From positions 1 through 55,652 of the forward strand of contig NW_019029072.1 of assembly GCF_002105155.1 (NCBI RefSeq): a stretch of DNA of 55,652 nucleotides. Reading direction: 5' to 3'. Both the position numbers and the translations under genes were made by a program. Below are positions 29,901-39,784 of this stretch, one piece after another. Source of the DNA: Lobosporangium transversale (taxonomy: Eukaryota > Mortierellomycota > Mortierellomycetes > Mortierellales > Mortierellaceae). The notes under the pieces were generated by a model that saw only the letters and a list, made by a program, of their open reading frames with translations, did not search any database and was not told the origin of the DNA. Every line of letters begins with the position of its first letter. Position 1 is the first letter of the stretch.

Positions 29901-29985
29901 AAAAAAATTGTCTGAAAAAAAATTTCTACACGTGATATATCAAAAAACGTAGCGGCTGTAGTATATTAGAGATAGATCTTTCGTT

Positions 29986-30057
29986 TGCCCACTGCAGGGA
30001 TCGAACCTGCTACCTTTTGCTTACTAGGCAAACGCTCTACCAATGAGCTAAGCGGGC
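29986..30057 (-). tRNA. tRNA-Thr (anticodon AGT)
   Basis: Read on the minus strand, GCCCGCT (30057-30051) pairs with AGTGGGC over seven pairs including one G-U. The D arm is GCTC/GAGC with loop ATTGGTA, the anticodon stem TTTGC/GCAAA with loop CTAGTAA (anticodon AGT), and the T arm GCAGG-TTCGATC-CCTGC. The discriminator A gives 72 nt. There is no intron. A box (TAGCTCATTGGTA) and B box (GGTTCGATCC) are intact. The first T run downstream (TTTTTT at 29947-29942) lies inside Helitron-1. Confidence 0.95.
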
Positions 30058-30072
30058 TTATAACAATTTGTG

Positions 30073-30178
30073 TGAACAATCACTGTCCTAAGAACCGGGG
30101 GGTAATACTGAGATGCCCTTAAAAACCGCAACGAGACGCAAATACATAGAACACACTGAAGGGTTGTACCAAGATAAA
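30073..30178 (-). repeat. LTR-C fragment 15 bp upstream of the tRNA gene
   Basis: It matches the last ~105 bp of LTR-C (compare 38397-38503) in reverse, up to the CA end. It points toward the tRNA. The upstream part of this LTR is replaced by the SINE-like unit. Confidence 0.82.
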
Positions 30179-30860
30179 GGTCATGCCCAATGGCTGAGTA
30201 GTATACTCGTCAGGGCACCCTCCTGTCTAGCCCAGGGGCCGGGTTCGAGTCTTGGTTAAGGCACATAAAGTGAAGCAAACATGTGCCAGGTCAGGGATTT
30301 GCTTGAGTTTTTATACTTTCTCTCCGAGACAGCCTAGTGTTCTCCGCTAAGGCTAAGATCGTGGGTACACTACCCTAAGTCGCCTGGCTGGCCACATGTC
30401 TTAGGTATATATTCCACCCCCCAGCCGAACCAGCGGTACATCTGGCAGCACATCCCCCCATCCACCCACTTGACTAGGACAGCGATGATCACAAAGTTTG
30501 ACGGAGTCCAAAGTAGAAATTTCAGACCAATCCCGCAAGATTTGGGTCCACATGCCAGTGGATTTGATCGAATAGAAAAAATTAAAAGTCGTCCTTAGCT
30601 AGAGTCGGCACGCCAGCCTCCGCGGCTTTTCACGGGCGCAACAGGCCACATCGGAAGGATGGACTTCGAGTACCGATCACGGTGTACATTGGTAGAGAAA
30701 AACATGGATACGAATTGGCTCTTCACAGCCATCCCGTGCGAACTTTGAGAGTTTCGCTTGTTTCATAGTTGAAGGCGATATCATTACTTTAGAGCGAGAT
30801 TATGAAATAAAATTCCTCACCTCTGTGGGTTCTTGTTAACAGGAAAAAAAAAAAAAAAAA
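30179..30860 (+). mobile_element. SINE-like unit with tRNA-type promoter and poly(A)
   Basis: The 5' end has an A-box-like TGGCTGAGTAGT (about 30192-30203) and a B-box-like GGTTCGAGTCT (about 30242-30252) at tRNA-like spacing. It ends in an uninterrupted run of 17 A (30844-30860). No frame is present. The 5' side abuts the LTR-C fragment and the 3' side the truncated Gypsy-3 LTR, so no TSD can be read. Its body beyond the tRNA-like head is unrecognised, and it could be a composite. Confidence 0.55.
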
Positions 30861-31198
30861 TGGACAAAGTGCCAAAGGAGGATAATCTGACAAATAGATC
30901 ACTAAAGGATCATAAATCAACAATGATAGTCCTGGAGAATGCTGCTAAATAGCACCAAAAGTGAAAAGAGGGTTCTTTAATAAATACTGATAAGAACGGG
31001 CTTGACTTAGTAAAACTACAAATAATAATAAAAGTCGCTCACCTGCAAAATAGCATCAAAAGTGAAAAGAGGGATGCTGTTTTGCAAAGAAGCCAAAGTG
31101 ATTTAAATACTAGGATTGATAAAGGAAATAATGATAAAAGTACTGAATGATGATGGAAATAATGAAGAAGAGGATACGTAAATAGCAGATTTACGACA
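30861..31198 (-). repeat. Gypsy-3 3' LTR, truncated
   Basis: The minus strand starts TGTCGTAAATC at 31198 and stops at 30861 against the poly(A) of the SINE-like unit. The last 98 bp present in the 5' LTR are absent. The gag-pol stop codon TAA (31193-31191) lies within the first eight bases of this LTR. Confidence 0.88.
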
Positions 31199-31949
31199 CC
31201 CCTCCACCTGGAATAGCGCTACTCCTGGAGCGCTTGGAAGACAATCGTCGGTATTCTCTCTGATTTATCTCAGCCGCGTTAATGGGTGGGATAATTGGAG
31301 ATGGGGGTCCGTTGGCATCACGATCTGCAATAAATTGTTCTTGATCATGACGCTGCTTTGCAAAATCTTGTAAACGTGCTGTCAAGGGGTCAGGCTCAAT
31401 AGGTAAGCCATCCATAGAATTATCCATAGTCGACTCATCAATGGCACTCTTAGGTTTGTACCAGGGCGATGATGGCATTTCATTATCGACTAAGACAGCC
31501 TTCTTTAAACGATCTTGATGGACTAAGTCAGCTTTGATTGTACCATCAGGCCATGCAAGTTGAAATGTGTGTAGTGGTGTTGCACGAATGATACGTAAAG
31601 GGCCATAAAAACTCTGATCAAATTTCTTCTTAGCAAAGTGCTTGACGAGTACAGCGTCGCCAGGTTGAAACTTGTCTTGATCAATGTCATTCTGCGAATC
31701 ATAGCAAGAGGCCATATGATCAGCTGCGTCTTGTTGTAGACCGTGAGCTTTGCGGCGAATCTCATTGATTTGATCAAACTGTTGTTGACGGTATGCAGAG
31801 TAGTCCTCCTCATTTACAAAGTCAAACAAATGAGGATGAGTTGTGTCACCAGGAATGATTGGATCTAAGCCATAAACCAACTTGAAGGGTGATACTTTGG
31901 TGATAGAATGAATGCGAATGCGACAAGCAAACAAGGCTTGAAGAAGATA

Positions 31950-33581
31950 CACTATCATGCAAAACTGATTCAATAATTCATTCCCATGTGCATTTCTTTT
32001 TTTCATTCCTAGAAACCGTATATGCATACACCACTCATACTTTGGTTTAATAAAGCTCCCGTCTTCTTCTACGTCATAGTGATGCGTTGTGACATTAGCT
32101 TGTCTCATTTGAATAGCTAATGACTTTTTTGTTCATGCAGGTCATTGAATCAGTTTCACATGTGCCCATTCGGTGGCCAAAGATCTTTATTCTTTTGTGA
32201 GGCATAACCTTACATCAATAGATAGTATTCCAACCATGGGCATCACTGACAGCTTGGAGTCTCTTATGGATACCTATGATGAGTTTGCGGCAGAAGTCCA
32301 CTGGGATCCTGTACCATTCAACCGATATTCGCTCCCATAGTTCATCACAGCTCTTAGCTCGCTCCGGATACCTAGAGAGCCGCCTATCCAATTCTGCCCA
32401 CATGTGTTCAATAGGGTTGAGGTCAGGGGATTGTGCTGGCCACTCTAGAAGTGTACCTTCCTCTTCTGTCAGATGTACTGACTCCAAATACTTCCTAACA
32501 ATCTTCGCCGTGTGCTTCGAGTCATTGTCGTGCTGAAAGACGATATCGCTTTTAGTTAGGCCCCAGTCATCAAGCGACATCTGTAGATCCTCCTGCAGTA
32601 GTTTGATGTAAAGTTGTGCGTCCATATTATTGTCAATCTTTGCAATGTATCCAGGTCCGTACCATGAGAATCATGACCACACTTTAACATTACCACCCCC
32701 AAACTTGACAGTGCCTTGCACCGACCTGCGAGTGAGGCGTCCCGGGTTGTCGTCCCAGATCCACTGCACGCCATCAGAGCAGATTCGGTTTATTTTCGAT
32801 TCATCTGACCAAATAACCTTTTTCCAATCTTCCAGAGTCCATTCCTTATACTTTTTGATAAAATGCAAACGAGCTTTAATATGCCGTCGAAGTAAAGCTG
32901 GCTTATGTACACGCCTCTTTGCTGTCAATCCTAACTCCTTGAGCCGTCGTCTAACGGTGGTCTCAGAAACAGCCGCTGGTATGAGCTGGTTGGCTCTGAC
33001 GGTGGCCTCAACTGCAGACTTGAGTGTACCTCGTTTCATGTTCACCTTAAGATACTGCATGATACCTCTAGGTACTTTCCTTGGTCGACCGCCTTTATTG
33101 ACTGGCATGTGCTCCTTATTATGTGCATAGATCCTGGTGGCCGTCGCTATTGATATACCAACACTAGCAGCAGTTTCTCTAGTAGACATGCCTCCCATCA
33201 TTAACCTCCTGGCTTCGTTGACTTTCCTTTGTGGAGTGGGTCTCATATTTTGTGAAGGTATAGTTAAGAGAGAGTGAAGCAAGTGTTCATAAAGGAAAGA
33301 GAGAAAAGTCCTTTTTTTACTGGCATTAAATGACGTCCAAAAGTTGTCATGGGCAACATTTTAGACCACATGTGAAACTGATTCAATGACCTGCATGAAC
33401 AAAAAAGTCATTAGCTATTCAAATGAGACAAGCTAATGTCACAACGCATCACTATGACGTAGAAGAAGACGGGAGCTTTATTAAACCAAAGTATGAGTGG
33501 TGTATGCATATACGGTTTCTAGGAATGAAAAAAAGAAATGCACATGGGAATGAATTATTGAATCAGTTTTGCATGATAGTG
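31950..33581 (-). mobile_element. Tc1-B2 inserted in Gypsy-3
   Basis: It is 1632 bp, exactly the length of Tc1-B1, flanked by TA (31948-31949 and 33582-33583), with the same 215-bp TIRs. It splits Gypsy-3 pol without other change, so it is younger than Gypsy-3. Confidence 0.94.
32215..33282 (-). pseudogene. Tc1-B2 transposase with one nonsense codon
   Basis: Nearly identical to 7838-8905. A TGC Cys codon is TGA (32673-32671), ending the first part at residue 203 after FGGGNVKVWS. The second Asp and Glu lie beyond. The same stop is found in the copy at 54144. The protein is probably inactive, yet the element moved, so transposase was likely supplied in trans. Confidence 0.92.
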
Positions 33582-36500
33582 TATCTGTCCCAAGATGTGC
33601 GGTAATTTCCAACGAACTTGTTAATCATGGTGCCTAAGAGACCATTAAATCTTTCACACTTGCCGTTGGTACGAGGATGATAAGCAGAAGTAAGGTGATG
33701 ATTTGTGCCCATGCGATCCATATATCGCTGTAAAGTTGTAGCCATGAAATTTGATCCACGATCAGTGACAATCTCTGATGGACAGCCAAACTGCATAAAA
33801 ATCTCTTCATAAATGAAATCAGCAACTGCCGCTGCGGTCGCTTCATGAACAGCACGAGCCAAGGGCCAGTTGGTGGTATAGTCAATCGCTGTAATAATCC
33901 AACGATTACCATTTCTTGTTTTAGGAAGAACGCCAATGAAGTCCATACCCCAGCGTTGAAAAGGTAAAGTGGGCTCCAAAGGATGTAAGGGCGCAACAGT
34001 CGAATCTTGATGACTTAAAAGTTGACACTCAGGACAGGCAGAGACCATAGTCTTGACATCAGTACGAAGAGTTGGCCACCAGACACGTGTAGAAACCAAA
34101 TCGAATAAGCCATTTCGACCAAGATGGCCAAAACCAGCATGATACATGTACAGTGTATCTGCTCGATTGACAAAGGGAACAAAAGGAACTGGACCATGCT
34201 CTGTTATACGACAGAGAGTATCATGGTGAACTTGAAAATGAACTGCTTCATCTCTGACTAGTTTGGCAGATTCATCGTCTTCGGGTAGAGATCCATTCTG
34301 GAAATAAGCATAGATGTATAAGGGCCAATCAACATTGTCGGTGGCAAAATCCTTCATAAATGAAGTGGCTGCTAAGGCGGAAACTGCTGGTTTAGGTAAT
34401 CGAGATAAAGCATCTGCAGCAGAGTTATCAACACCTCGACGATATTGTATGTCAAGATTATAAGGTGCCAAAAATTCAATCCATCTAGCCATACGTCCAC
34501 TCAAATGAGGTTGGTTGAATAAAAAGCGAAGACTGGCATGGTCGGTGAAAACGGTAACTGTTGATCCTAAGAGATAGGAACGCCATGCTCCACATGCTCG
34601 AACAATGGCTAACAATTCCTTCTCATGTACTGGAAAATTCTTTTCCGAGGCAGAAAGCTTGTGCGATACAAATGCAACAGGATGGAGGCGGTTATTAACC
34701 TTTTGAGAAAGAACGGCACCTGTGGCAATGTCTGAAGCATCGGTCTCAACAAAAAATGGTTGAGAGAAGTCTCCAGGATAAAGGATTGGGGCCAAAGTAA
34801 GTAGTTGGATTAACTTGTCCATAGCTGCTTGATGGCTAGGAGTCCATTGAGGTAAAGGTCTCTTTTTTGCATTGTTTTGCCCTTCTTGCTTTAATAATTC
34901 AGTCAGAGGACTTGCGATCCTGGCAAAATTGTGTATGAATCGCCTATAGTAATTGGTGAAGCCTAAAAATGAGCGTAGCTCTTGAACGTTGGATGGTGTA
35001 GGCCAATCCTTGAGGGCAGCAATCTTGTCTGGATCAACTTCAATACCTCGTGAAGAGATAACATGACCCAAAAACTTGACTTCAGATACGCCGAAGGTAC
35101 ACTTGCTGGGCTTGGCATGAAGGGAAGCCGATTTCAAAGCATCTAGAACCAGCTTGAGATGCTGAATGTGTTCTTTCATAGAAGAAGAAAAAATGAGGAT
35201 GTCATCTAAAAAGACAACAACAAACTTGTCCAAGAATTCCTTCAAGACATCATTGGTTAAAGTCTGACATGTAGCAGGTCCTCCTGTGAGACCAAAGGGC
35301 ATGACCACATATTCAAAATGGCCATATCTTGTGTTAAAGGCAGTCTTTGGAATATCCGCAGGACAAATACGGACTTGATTGAAGGCGCTTTCCAAATCCA
35401 ATTTGGAAAAAACTGTAGCACCTGTAAAACGATCAAAGAATTCCTCGATGAGGGGAAGTGGGTACCTGTTCTTGATAGTGATAGAGTTCAAGGCTCGATA
35501 ATCAATGCATAGTCGCAAGGAACCATCACTCTTGGTAACAAACAAGACAGGGGATGCCCATGGAGAAGTAGAAGGTCTGACGAAACCTTTCTTTAGTAAA
35601 TCGTCAAGTTGTTGTTTCAAAACTGACAACTCTTTAGGGGACATCTTGTAAGCTCGCTTATAAACTGGGCGTGCGTCTACAGTGTCAATATGGTGATCTT
35701 GAGGTCTTTCTGGCGGTAAGGTTGATAGTGGGGTAAATACAGAGTCCTCGTATTCATATAAAAGTTGTTGCAATGCAGGATCGATTGCATTATTTTTAAT
35801 AACTTCCGCTAACGAAAGAGCAGAAATTTTTGGAGTCGTTTGTTCATCTTGGAGAAAGATTAAACCGAGATGTTGTCCATTAGACACTGCGCGCTTGATG
35901 GATCGATGAGTACACAACGAGTCTAGGCGAGGTTCAGTTGCGAGAACCCTTGATGAGAGAGACTTAGAAGAAGCTTTGTATAGTGTTCCATCTACTGTCC
36001 AAGTCAAGGTCTCTTGAACGTAATCGGTGTTCGGATTATACTTTTTTAACCAAACTAAGTCAAGGTAAATGTCTTGACTCAAAATGTCAGCCACGCAGAA
36101 TTCTTCTTCATGAGTATAATTGCCGATCGTGAAGATGAGGGTGACCAAACCAGTCAACTTGACATTACTGAGGTTGGCGGTGGTGGCGATCGATGGATGG
36201 ATAAAGTTGGTTTCCTTTTTTATAAAGGATGGATCATAGGCACGGATCCTATTAAGTGACTTCATCGAGATAGCATTGCAGTTACATCCTCCATCAATGA
36301 GAGCGATTAACTCGGTCGACCCAACATTGGTCTTGATAAAGATTTGTTCAGGTAGCATCTTAATATGATCTTCGATAAATCGTGAATCGTTTGAGGTTGT
36401 GTTTGACTCCGAGGTAACTTGTAATTGATTAATCTTGGCAGTCTTGTCTTTAGATTTAACTGGACGGGTTTTAGCTTTGTGGCCAGCCTTGCCACAAGAG

Positions 36501-37666
36501 AAACAGGAACCGCGACCATCGCCTCCATTTTTAGGACATTGAATCTCACTATGATCGTTTTGACCACAAGCAGGACAAGATGGGCGTCGAGATCTAAGAG
36601 AATCCATTTCCATGCTGGAATCTGAAGTGAGATGTCGATCATTATTGTGATGATTGTTATTTCGATGGTTGTTGTTTCGATGATGGTTATCATTGCTATT
36701 TTGATGATGATTATTGTCGTTATGATTTTGGTTTGATTGAAAGTTTTGCTGTCGGTAAGATGAAGATTGTCTTACGAAGTCATGATTTCGTGGGTGGTAT
36801 TGCGGTGGAGAATGAGATCTGTGATTTGATGAAGAGGAGCTAATCAGTCTTGTGGAGTTCCAAGTATAAGACTCGGCACGACAAACAGCCAAGATATCAT
36901 TCCATGACTTGACTTGTGCCTTAATTAACTTCTTCTGTAGCCATGGATCAGAGATTCTCTGGAAATTCCAGACTTTCTCCGATTCTGGAATCTTGTCACG
37001 TAATGGATAATAGGCAGCTTCAAAGGTATGTACAAAATCCATTACATCTGCATTCGGTTTCATAGACAGATGGTCGTACTTGTATCGTAACTCGAATTCA
37101 TCGTCGATCTTCGCAAATTGTTCCTTGAAATGTTGAGCAAAAATGGGCCAAGTCAATGTACCCTGTTGTTTGAGGTCTTCAATGTGACGAATACTCCAAT
37201 CTCGGGCAACCTTTTCCATATGTAGGGCCACTTTAATTGAAAAATAATGGTCATTTACATTGGAAACATCGTACAGAGCGTTCATAGCTCTTAACCAGGA
37301 TGATACGTCTGTGTCGTCATCAAAATACTCAATTCCCTCAAAGCTAAAGCGAAGATTCGTCGCTTCCATGTTGACATCTTCGTCGCGAATAGGAGAATGA
37401 GCAGAAACACTCGGGCGACGGGTAGCTTTGTGTGTCTTGGTACTGATTGGAGAAGTCATTGTTGATAAATAAAATGTGTAGGATGTAACAAATTGAAGAA
37501 TATAAAAATGGAACTAAAAAAGAAGGCTAAGTTTCTCTTTTTGTTGATTTTGTGATTTGACTTTTAAGTTTTATGCAAAAATGTTGCTAGGATAAAAAAA
37601 AAGTGGCGAAGAAAAATTTTCGCGTCGTAAGAAAAAAAAAATTTTAGTCGTAGAAGAGGACTTAAG

Positions 37667-37678
37667 CCTTTGCTACCA
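37667..37678 (-). other. primer-binding site of Gypsy-3, TGGTAGCAAAGG
   Basis: It lies two bases inside the 5' LTR end (CCACGTCA). It fixes the LTR length at 436 bp rather than the 338 bp shared with the truncated 3' copy. Confidence 0.82.
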
Positions 37679-37680
37679 TT

Positions 37681-38116
37681 TGACGTGGAAAGATCCGTCA
37701 ATGATCCCAAAGATTGACAGAAGATGAACAAAATGACAATAAAAAATTGGACGAAGTGCCAAAAGATAAATTCATAAATGGACAAAGTGCCAAAGGAGGA
37801 TAATCTGACAAATAGATCACTAAAGGATCATAAATCAACAATGATAGTCCTGGAGAATGCTGCTAAATAGCACCAAAAGTGAAAAGAGGGTTCTTTAATA
37901 AATACTGATAAGAACGGGCTTGACTTAGTAAAACTACAAATAATAATAAAAGTCGCTCACCTGCAAAATAGCATCAAAAGTGAAAAGAGGGATGCTGTTT
38001 TGCAAAGAAGCCAAAGTGATTTAAATACTAGGATTGATAAAGGAAATAATGATAAAAGTACTGAATGATGATGGAAATAATGAAGAAGAGGATACGTAAA
38101 TAGCAGATTTACGACA
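37681..38116 (-). repeat. Gypsy-3 5' LTR (436 bp)
   Basis: The minus strand runs TGTCGTAAATC...CCACGTCA. It contains two copies of AGCAYCAAAAGTGAAAAGAG (37866-37888 and 37968-37990 region). The right flank is LTR-C, starting at or near 38117. Confidence 0.87.
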
Positions 38117-38503
38117 TGTGTGTCCTAAATCGACGCAACTGAAGCTCACGTCCTATAACAAGTGACGTCATGGTAGGTAGGACAAGAGGTATACCTATAG
38201 TGGTACCCTCAAACCCACCCCGTCCTGCCTGGACGTGAGCTCAGCCACCCGATCCTCCCCGCTATAATAAATAGTGGACTCTCCGTCCCTGAAGTGTTCC
38301 TTACCTTTATCTTGGTACAACAACTTCAGGTATGCAACCTCATTCATCTCAGCACTAGTTACTTGTATAGTATTATATCATAAACTAATAAAGACCTTTA
38401 TCTTGGTACAACACTTCAGTGTGTTCTATGTATTTGCGTCTCGCTGCGGTTTTTAAGGGCATCTCAGTATAACCCCCCGGTTCTTAAGACAGCGATTTTT
38501 TCA
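38117..38503 (+). repeat. LTR-C (5' LTR of a gag-bearing element)
   Basis: It ends ...GATTTTTTCA one base before the PBS at 38505. The left end is uncertain because Gypsy-3 abuts. A TATAATAAATA box lies at about 38263. ACCTTTATCTTGGTACAACA occurs twice (38303 and 38393 regions), so it has an internal duplication. Confidence 0.78.
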
Positions 38504-38504
38504 A

Positions 38505-38516
38505 TGGTAGCAAAGG
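38505..38516 (+). other. primer-binding site TGGTAGCAAAGG
   Basis: One base after LTR-C. Same 12 bases as in Gypsy-2 and Gypsy-3. Confidence 0.82.
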
Positions 38517-38654
38517 CACCACGGTCTTAACGAGCCCAATAATCAACGATCAGCCCACAGTTTTTTTTTTGGTCACACAGTTTTTATTTGTCAACAGTTT
38601 TATTTGTCCACAGCTATTTGTCCGTAGTTCGGTTGCACAGTTTACAAATAGTAT

Positions 38655-39358
38655 ATGGTGGTTCTTAGCCCACCAAGTGATACAGAATCGGAATCAAGTT
38701 ATACCACGGCAGAAATGGATGCAGCAGAGATATTTGCACAGCGTCAGCAACAGTTGCAGCAGGCCTCGAGTGAGGAGCTCGCGCGAAGAGTCGAGGGGCT
38801 CACTAGGCAGCTCGAGTTCGCCAATAATCAATTGGCCTCAGCACCAGCGCCCCCGGCAGTAAGCCGATGGCTGGACCCTCACAGGCCAGCCCCGCAGTTT
38901 GCCGCTCAGACCTCTACTTTCTCGGGGCACGAAGTCGCCTTCGACCTTGATGCTTGGCTCAAGTTCATCGAGCTGCAGTTCCGGAGTCAGACGTGGCCGG
39001 ACAACAAGAAAGTTCCCAGTTTTGTCACCATCCTCAAGGGAGGTGCTCTGTCGTGGGCCCTCCAATATATCGATGACAAGGGCGAAGACATCGGTTGGGA
39101 TGCGTTCAAGGAAGACTTCGTTAAGAGATGGACGCAGACCCATCTTTCACAGAACCTGAGGGCCCAGTTAGACGGGCTAAAGATGGAGAAAGACGAGGCC
39201 CTAATCAGCTTCATGAGCAGATACGTAGCGTTAGCCAACAAAATCCATGACAAGTCTACAATGGACAAGAAGTTGGAGTTAGCCAGAAAACTCCCACAAT
39301 ATATCCGAAACAAACTTGTTGATATCATGAGGCCTGAGGATTCGCTCGAGACCTTCAC
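38655..39358 (+). pseudogene. retrotransposon Gag, truncated by LTR-D
   Basis: The frame MVVLSPPSDTESESSYTTAE begins with an acidic and Gln-rich segment likely to form a short coiled coil (about residues 22-60, IFAQRQQQLQQASSEELARR). It is followed by a Gag core (FDLDAWLKFIELQFRSQTWP, WDAFKEDFVKRWTQTHL, FMSRYVALANKIHD). At 39359 LTR-D starts and the rest (knuckle, pol) is absent. It belongs to a gypsy family different from the other three. No pol of this element is in the window. Confidence 0.85.
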
Positions 39359-39784
39359 TGTCAAGGACTGACAGGACGATTGCAAGAGAAGGTAAGTGAT
39401 TTAGGAACAAGAATGAACTTAGGAGATTCAAGAATAGTTTTATTGCAGACTGAGGTTTACTATGTTACAAATCTATCATATTTATACTTGTTTGACTGAA
39501 GCGGAGACGCGCTTCAAGAACTCTAAATAAAGCTTACTCAAATATTTCCTAAGGACTTTTACCATATGCGGAACTCCAAGTGTTGAGTTAACTTAATACA
39601 CAGGATCCGAGGAAGATATCTGGTGCAATCTTATTTCAAGGTTCCTTGGCACTATAAGTCTTGGTTATTGGTTTATAGCTCTTCTAGAATCCTTGGAGCT
39701 ATTCACGGAGCTAGAAAACTAGGAGACGCGACTTGGCTTGACAGGCAAACTATGCATGGAGGAATGAGTGAAGGAAATGAGCGG
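39359..39784 (+). repeat. LTR-D 5' part, cut by hAT copy 2
   Basis: It starts TGTCAAGGACTGACAGGACG and matches the LTR-D at 13356-17350 (first 80 bp identical by eye), better than the solo LTR at 44395. It ends ATGAGCGG at the hAT. The 3' part of the LTR is missing beyond the hAT. Confidence 0.88.

Larger units (their letters stand above)
18744..29972 (-). mobile_element. Helitron-1 (minus), decayed and filled with insertions
   Basis: The minus-strand 5' end is TCTCTAATATAC at 29972, preceded by A. The 3' end is a hairpin CCTGTGC-ATC-GCACGGG (18753-18769), then CTACTG and CTAG at 18747-18744, followed by T. This fits the Helitron rule TC...hairpin...CTRR between A and T. It contains a Rep-helicase pseudogene, a hAT MITE (21291), Gypsy-2 (22827-28094) and a GGCAGCC element (29301). 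Confidence 0.82.
31191..37459 (-). pseudogene. Gypsy-3 Gag-Pol polyprotein, interrupted only by Tc1-B2
   Basis: The frame 37459-33584 (1292 codons) continues in register at 31949-31191 once Tc1-B2 and one TA are ignored, giving about 1544 residues. Domains: Gag (about 40-190), a Ser/Asn/His-rich linker, CCHC knuckles (CPACGQNDHSEIQC at about 300; then CFSCGKAGHKAKTR, where the last Cys is Arg), protease (LIDGGCNCNAIS, about 390), reverse transcriptase (FLDD, about 750), and RNase H (ETDASDIATGAVL). The integrase has a zinc domain (about 1110) and core (MDFIGVLPKT, IVTDRGSNF, NGKCERFNG). After the insertion it continues with VSPFKLVYGLDPI and a non-chromodomain tail ending in GGGVS. Expressed as a single Gag-Pol, so no frameshift signal is needed. 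Confidence 0.88.
30861..38116 (-). mobile_element. Gypsy-3, Ty3/gypsy element with one gag-pol frame
   Basis: On the minus strand: 5' LTR (37681-38116), PBS, one gag-pol frame, polypurine tract, 3' LTR truncated to 338 of 436 bp (30861-31198). The shared LTR part is identical by eye. Tc1-B2 is inserted in the integrase C-terminus (31950-33581). No chromodomain is found, unlike Gypsy-1 and Gypsy-2. Confidence 0.9.

Noticed and set aside
30861-38116. Gypsy-3 LTRs taken as 338 bp
   Set aside because: The 338-bp match is only the shared part. The primer-binding site at 37667-37678 shows that the 5' LTR extends to 37681 (436 bp) and that the 3' LTR is truncated.
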